Shown piece after piece: positions 23,302-23,642 of a stretch of DNA of 23,642 nucleotides. The notes beneath the pieces are model-generated. The model saw nothing but the letters and a program-made list of their open reading frames with translations. It was not told the origin of the DNA and searched no databases. The position numbers were made by a program, and so were the translations under genes. The first letter of the stretch is position 1. Every line of letters starts with the position of its first letter. The stretch covers positions 1-23,642 of the IMG/VR virus record IMGVR_UViG_3300044655_000392. The stretch is one strand, 5' to 3'. This DNA is from a virus.

Positions 23302-23349
23302 GTCGGCTTAACCGCCCCGACTTTATTGTACGACTTTGAATAAAAGTCG
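23302..23349 (-). other. Two adjacent hairpins between pqqA and terS
   Basis: One perfect inverted repeat pairs CGACTTT with AAAGTCG (23331-23337 with 23343-23349, 5-nt loop). Nearby GTCGG (23302-23306) pairs with CCGAC (23317-23321). No T-run follows on the minus strand, so they are poor intrinsic terminators. They may protect the 3' end of a short pqqA transcript. A further GTAACG/CGTTAC pairing lies just downstream toward terS. Confidence 0.45.
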
Positions 23350-23362
23350 CAACTATTTTACA

Positions 23363-23434
23363 TTACTTGTTCATTACGTACATTGTCACTTCAAAACCGA
23401 AACGCATTTCTGTAGCTGCTGGTGTTGTCCACAT
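23363..23434 (-). CDS. pqqA: PqqA, pyrroloquinoline quinone precursor peptide (23 aa)
   Basis: This 23-residue ORF starts MWTTPAATEMRFGFEVTMY and ends VMNK. It carries the PqqA signature: an N-terminal W and P, then R-x-G-x-E-V-T-x-Y, with Glu15 and Tyr19 in the exact E-x-x-x-Y spacing that PqqE cross-links to make PQQ. Length and residue positions match the Klebsiella peptide of 23 residues. An AAGGAC ribosome site lies about 9 nt upstream of the ATG. No pqqB-E genes follow; terS follows instead. PQQ is the cofactor of methanol and glucose dehydrogenases, so the peptide could feed host PQQ enzymes. It might alternatively be a host orphan copy next to a prophage. Confidence 0.88.
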   Translation of the reverse strand: MWTTPAATEMRFGFEVTMYVMNK

Positions 23435-23457
23435 GATCGTAGTCCTTAATTGATGAT

Positions 23458-23471
23458 AAGCAATATTGCTT
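23458..23471. promoter_or_regulatory. 14-bp perfect palindrome upstream of pqqA
   Basis: AAGCAATATTGCTT is a perfect 14-bp palindrome about 24 bases upstream of the pqqA ATG. It could be an operator or an mRNA 5' element. No convincing -35/-10 pair could be placed beside it: the best, TTAACA followed by GACAAG at 17 bases, is weak. Confidence 0.4.
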
Positions 23472-23559
23472 GTCTGTAATATTCTGCCGATTGTTAAACA
23501 CTAGCCATAGAGATAATCATGATTTTGCTTTTTGCTAGTGGGCTGTTTGCATGTTGCAT

Positions 23560-23599
23560 AAAAAATAAAAAAATTCTTCTGACACCATCGTCCACGAAG
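23560..23599 (-). terminator. Probable intrinsic terminator upstream of pqqA
   Basis: On the minus strand CTTC (23599-23596) and GAAG (23579-23576) close an interrupted stem with TG and AC pairs and two bulged Gs. It is followed by AATTTTTTTATTTTTT (23575-23560). The long T-run is convincing; the stem is modest. It would stop leftward transcripts entering from the right and leave pqqA on a separate unit. Confidence 0.5.
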
Positions 23600-23600
23600 G

Positions 23601-23626
23601 CCCTTCCCCCAAGGCCCTACCCCCCC
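23601..23626 (-). other. G-quadruplex-type motif
   Basis: The minus strand carries four G-runs of 7, 3, 5 and 3 bases with loops TA, CCTT and AA. This fits the classical G3+N1-7 quadruplex pattern and stands out in an otherwise A/T-leaning phage sequence. A short GGCCTT/AAGGGCC-type hairpin is an alternative fold. Confidence 0.6.
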
Positions 23627-23642
23627 ATGCAAAATGCAAACA

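Larger units (their letters stand above)
23544..23642. repeat. 16-bp inverted repeat flanking terminator and G-rich block
   Basis: TGTTTGCATGTTGCAT (23544-23559) and the reverse complement of 23627-23642 (TGTTTGCATTTTGCAT) match at 15 of 16 bases, in opposite orientation, 67 bases apart. The right arm ends exactly at the window end, so it may extend further. Between the arms lie a T-run terminator and the G-rich motif. Confidence 0.6.

Noticed and set aside
1-23642. tRNA genes, integrase, repressor, toxin-antitoxin or CRISPR
   Set aside because: I saw no cloverleaf, recombinase motif, array or toxin pair on either strand by reading; small RNAs cannot be excluded.

Overview
The window is almost entirely one leftward (minus-strand) late operon of a short-tailed, P22-like double-stranded DNA phage. 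All credible genes lie on the minus strand, are tightly packed, and often overlap by 1-20 nt (several ATGA stop/start junctions). The head and tail genes match the P22 set: terminase, P22-type portal, scaffold, P22-type coat, gp4-like and gp10-like tail factors, a gp7-like ejection protein and a beta-helix tailspike. No integrase, repressor or replication gene is visible, so the window is a late module and not a whole genome.

Reading in the direction of transcription (right to left). The right-end non-coding zone (23195-23642) has no long gene but holds a G-rich quadruplex-type motif, a 16-bp inverted repeat, a probable terminator, a tiny but recognisable pqqA gene (23 residues), several palindromes, and a near-consensus sigma70 promoter right against terS. 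Packaging and portal follow: terS, a Pro/Gln/Asn-rich gene, terL, a 46-residue conserved microprotein, a phage GroES and the portal. Next is a Dps-like four-helix protein, two beta-rich probable structural proteins and the scaffold. An HNH endonuclease gene is wedged between scaffold and coat. The coat and two small putative decoration proteins are each followed by their own terminator hairpin. Then come a 59-residue protein, the gp4-like and gp10-like tail factors, a long repetitive tail fibre, a pectate-lyase-type tailspike, a small membrane protein, a small tail protein, a GNAT-like protein and three probable ejection proteins. The lysis cassette (XhlA-like protein, M15 endolysin, holin, overlapping spanins) follows. 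A helix-turn-helix metallophosphoesterase and a 57-residue acidic protein end the operon. Positions 1-124 hold no gene I can support, only a strong hairpin.

The pqqA gene is the best clue to the host. PqqA is the peptide precursor of pyrroloquinoline quinone (PQQ), the cofactor of methanol dehydrogenases, so a methylotroph (for example a Methylophilaceae-type betaproteobacterium) is a reasonable guess, though other PQQ users are possible. If the gene belongs to the phage and is not a host flank, it would be a very small auxiliary metabolic gene supplying PQQ precursor during infection.

Four small genes were recovered by direct translation and are easy to miss: the 57-residue terminal gene, the 56-residue holin, the 59-residue gene at 13369-13548 and the 46-residue gene at 20703-20843, as well as pqqA itself.
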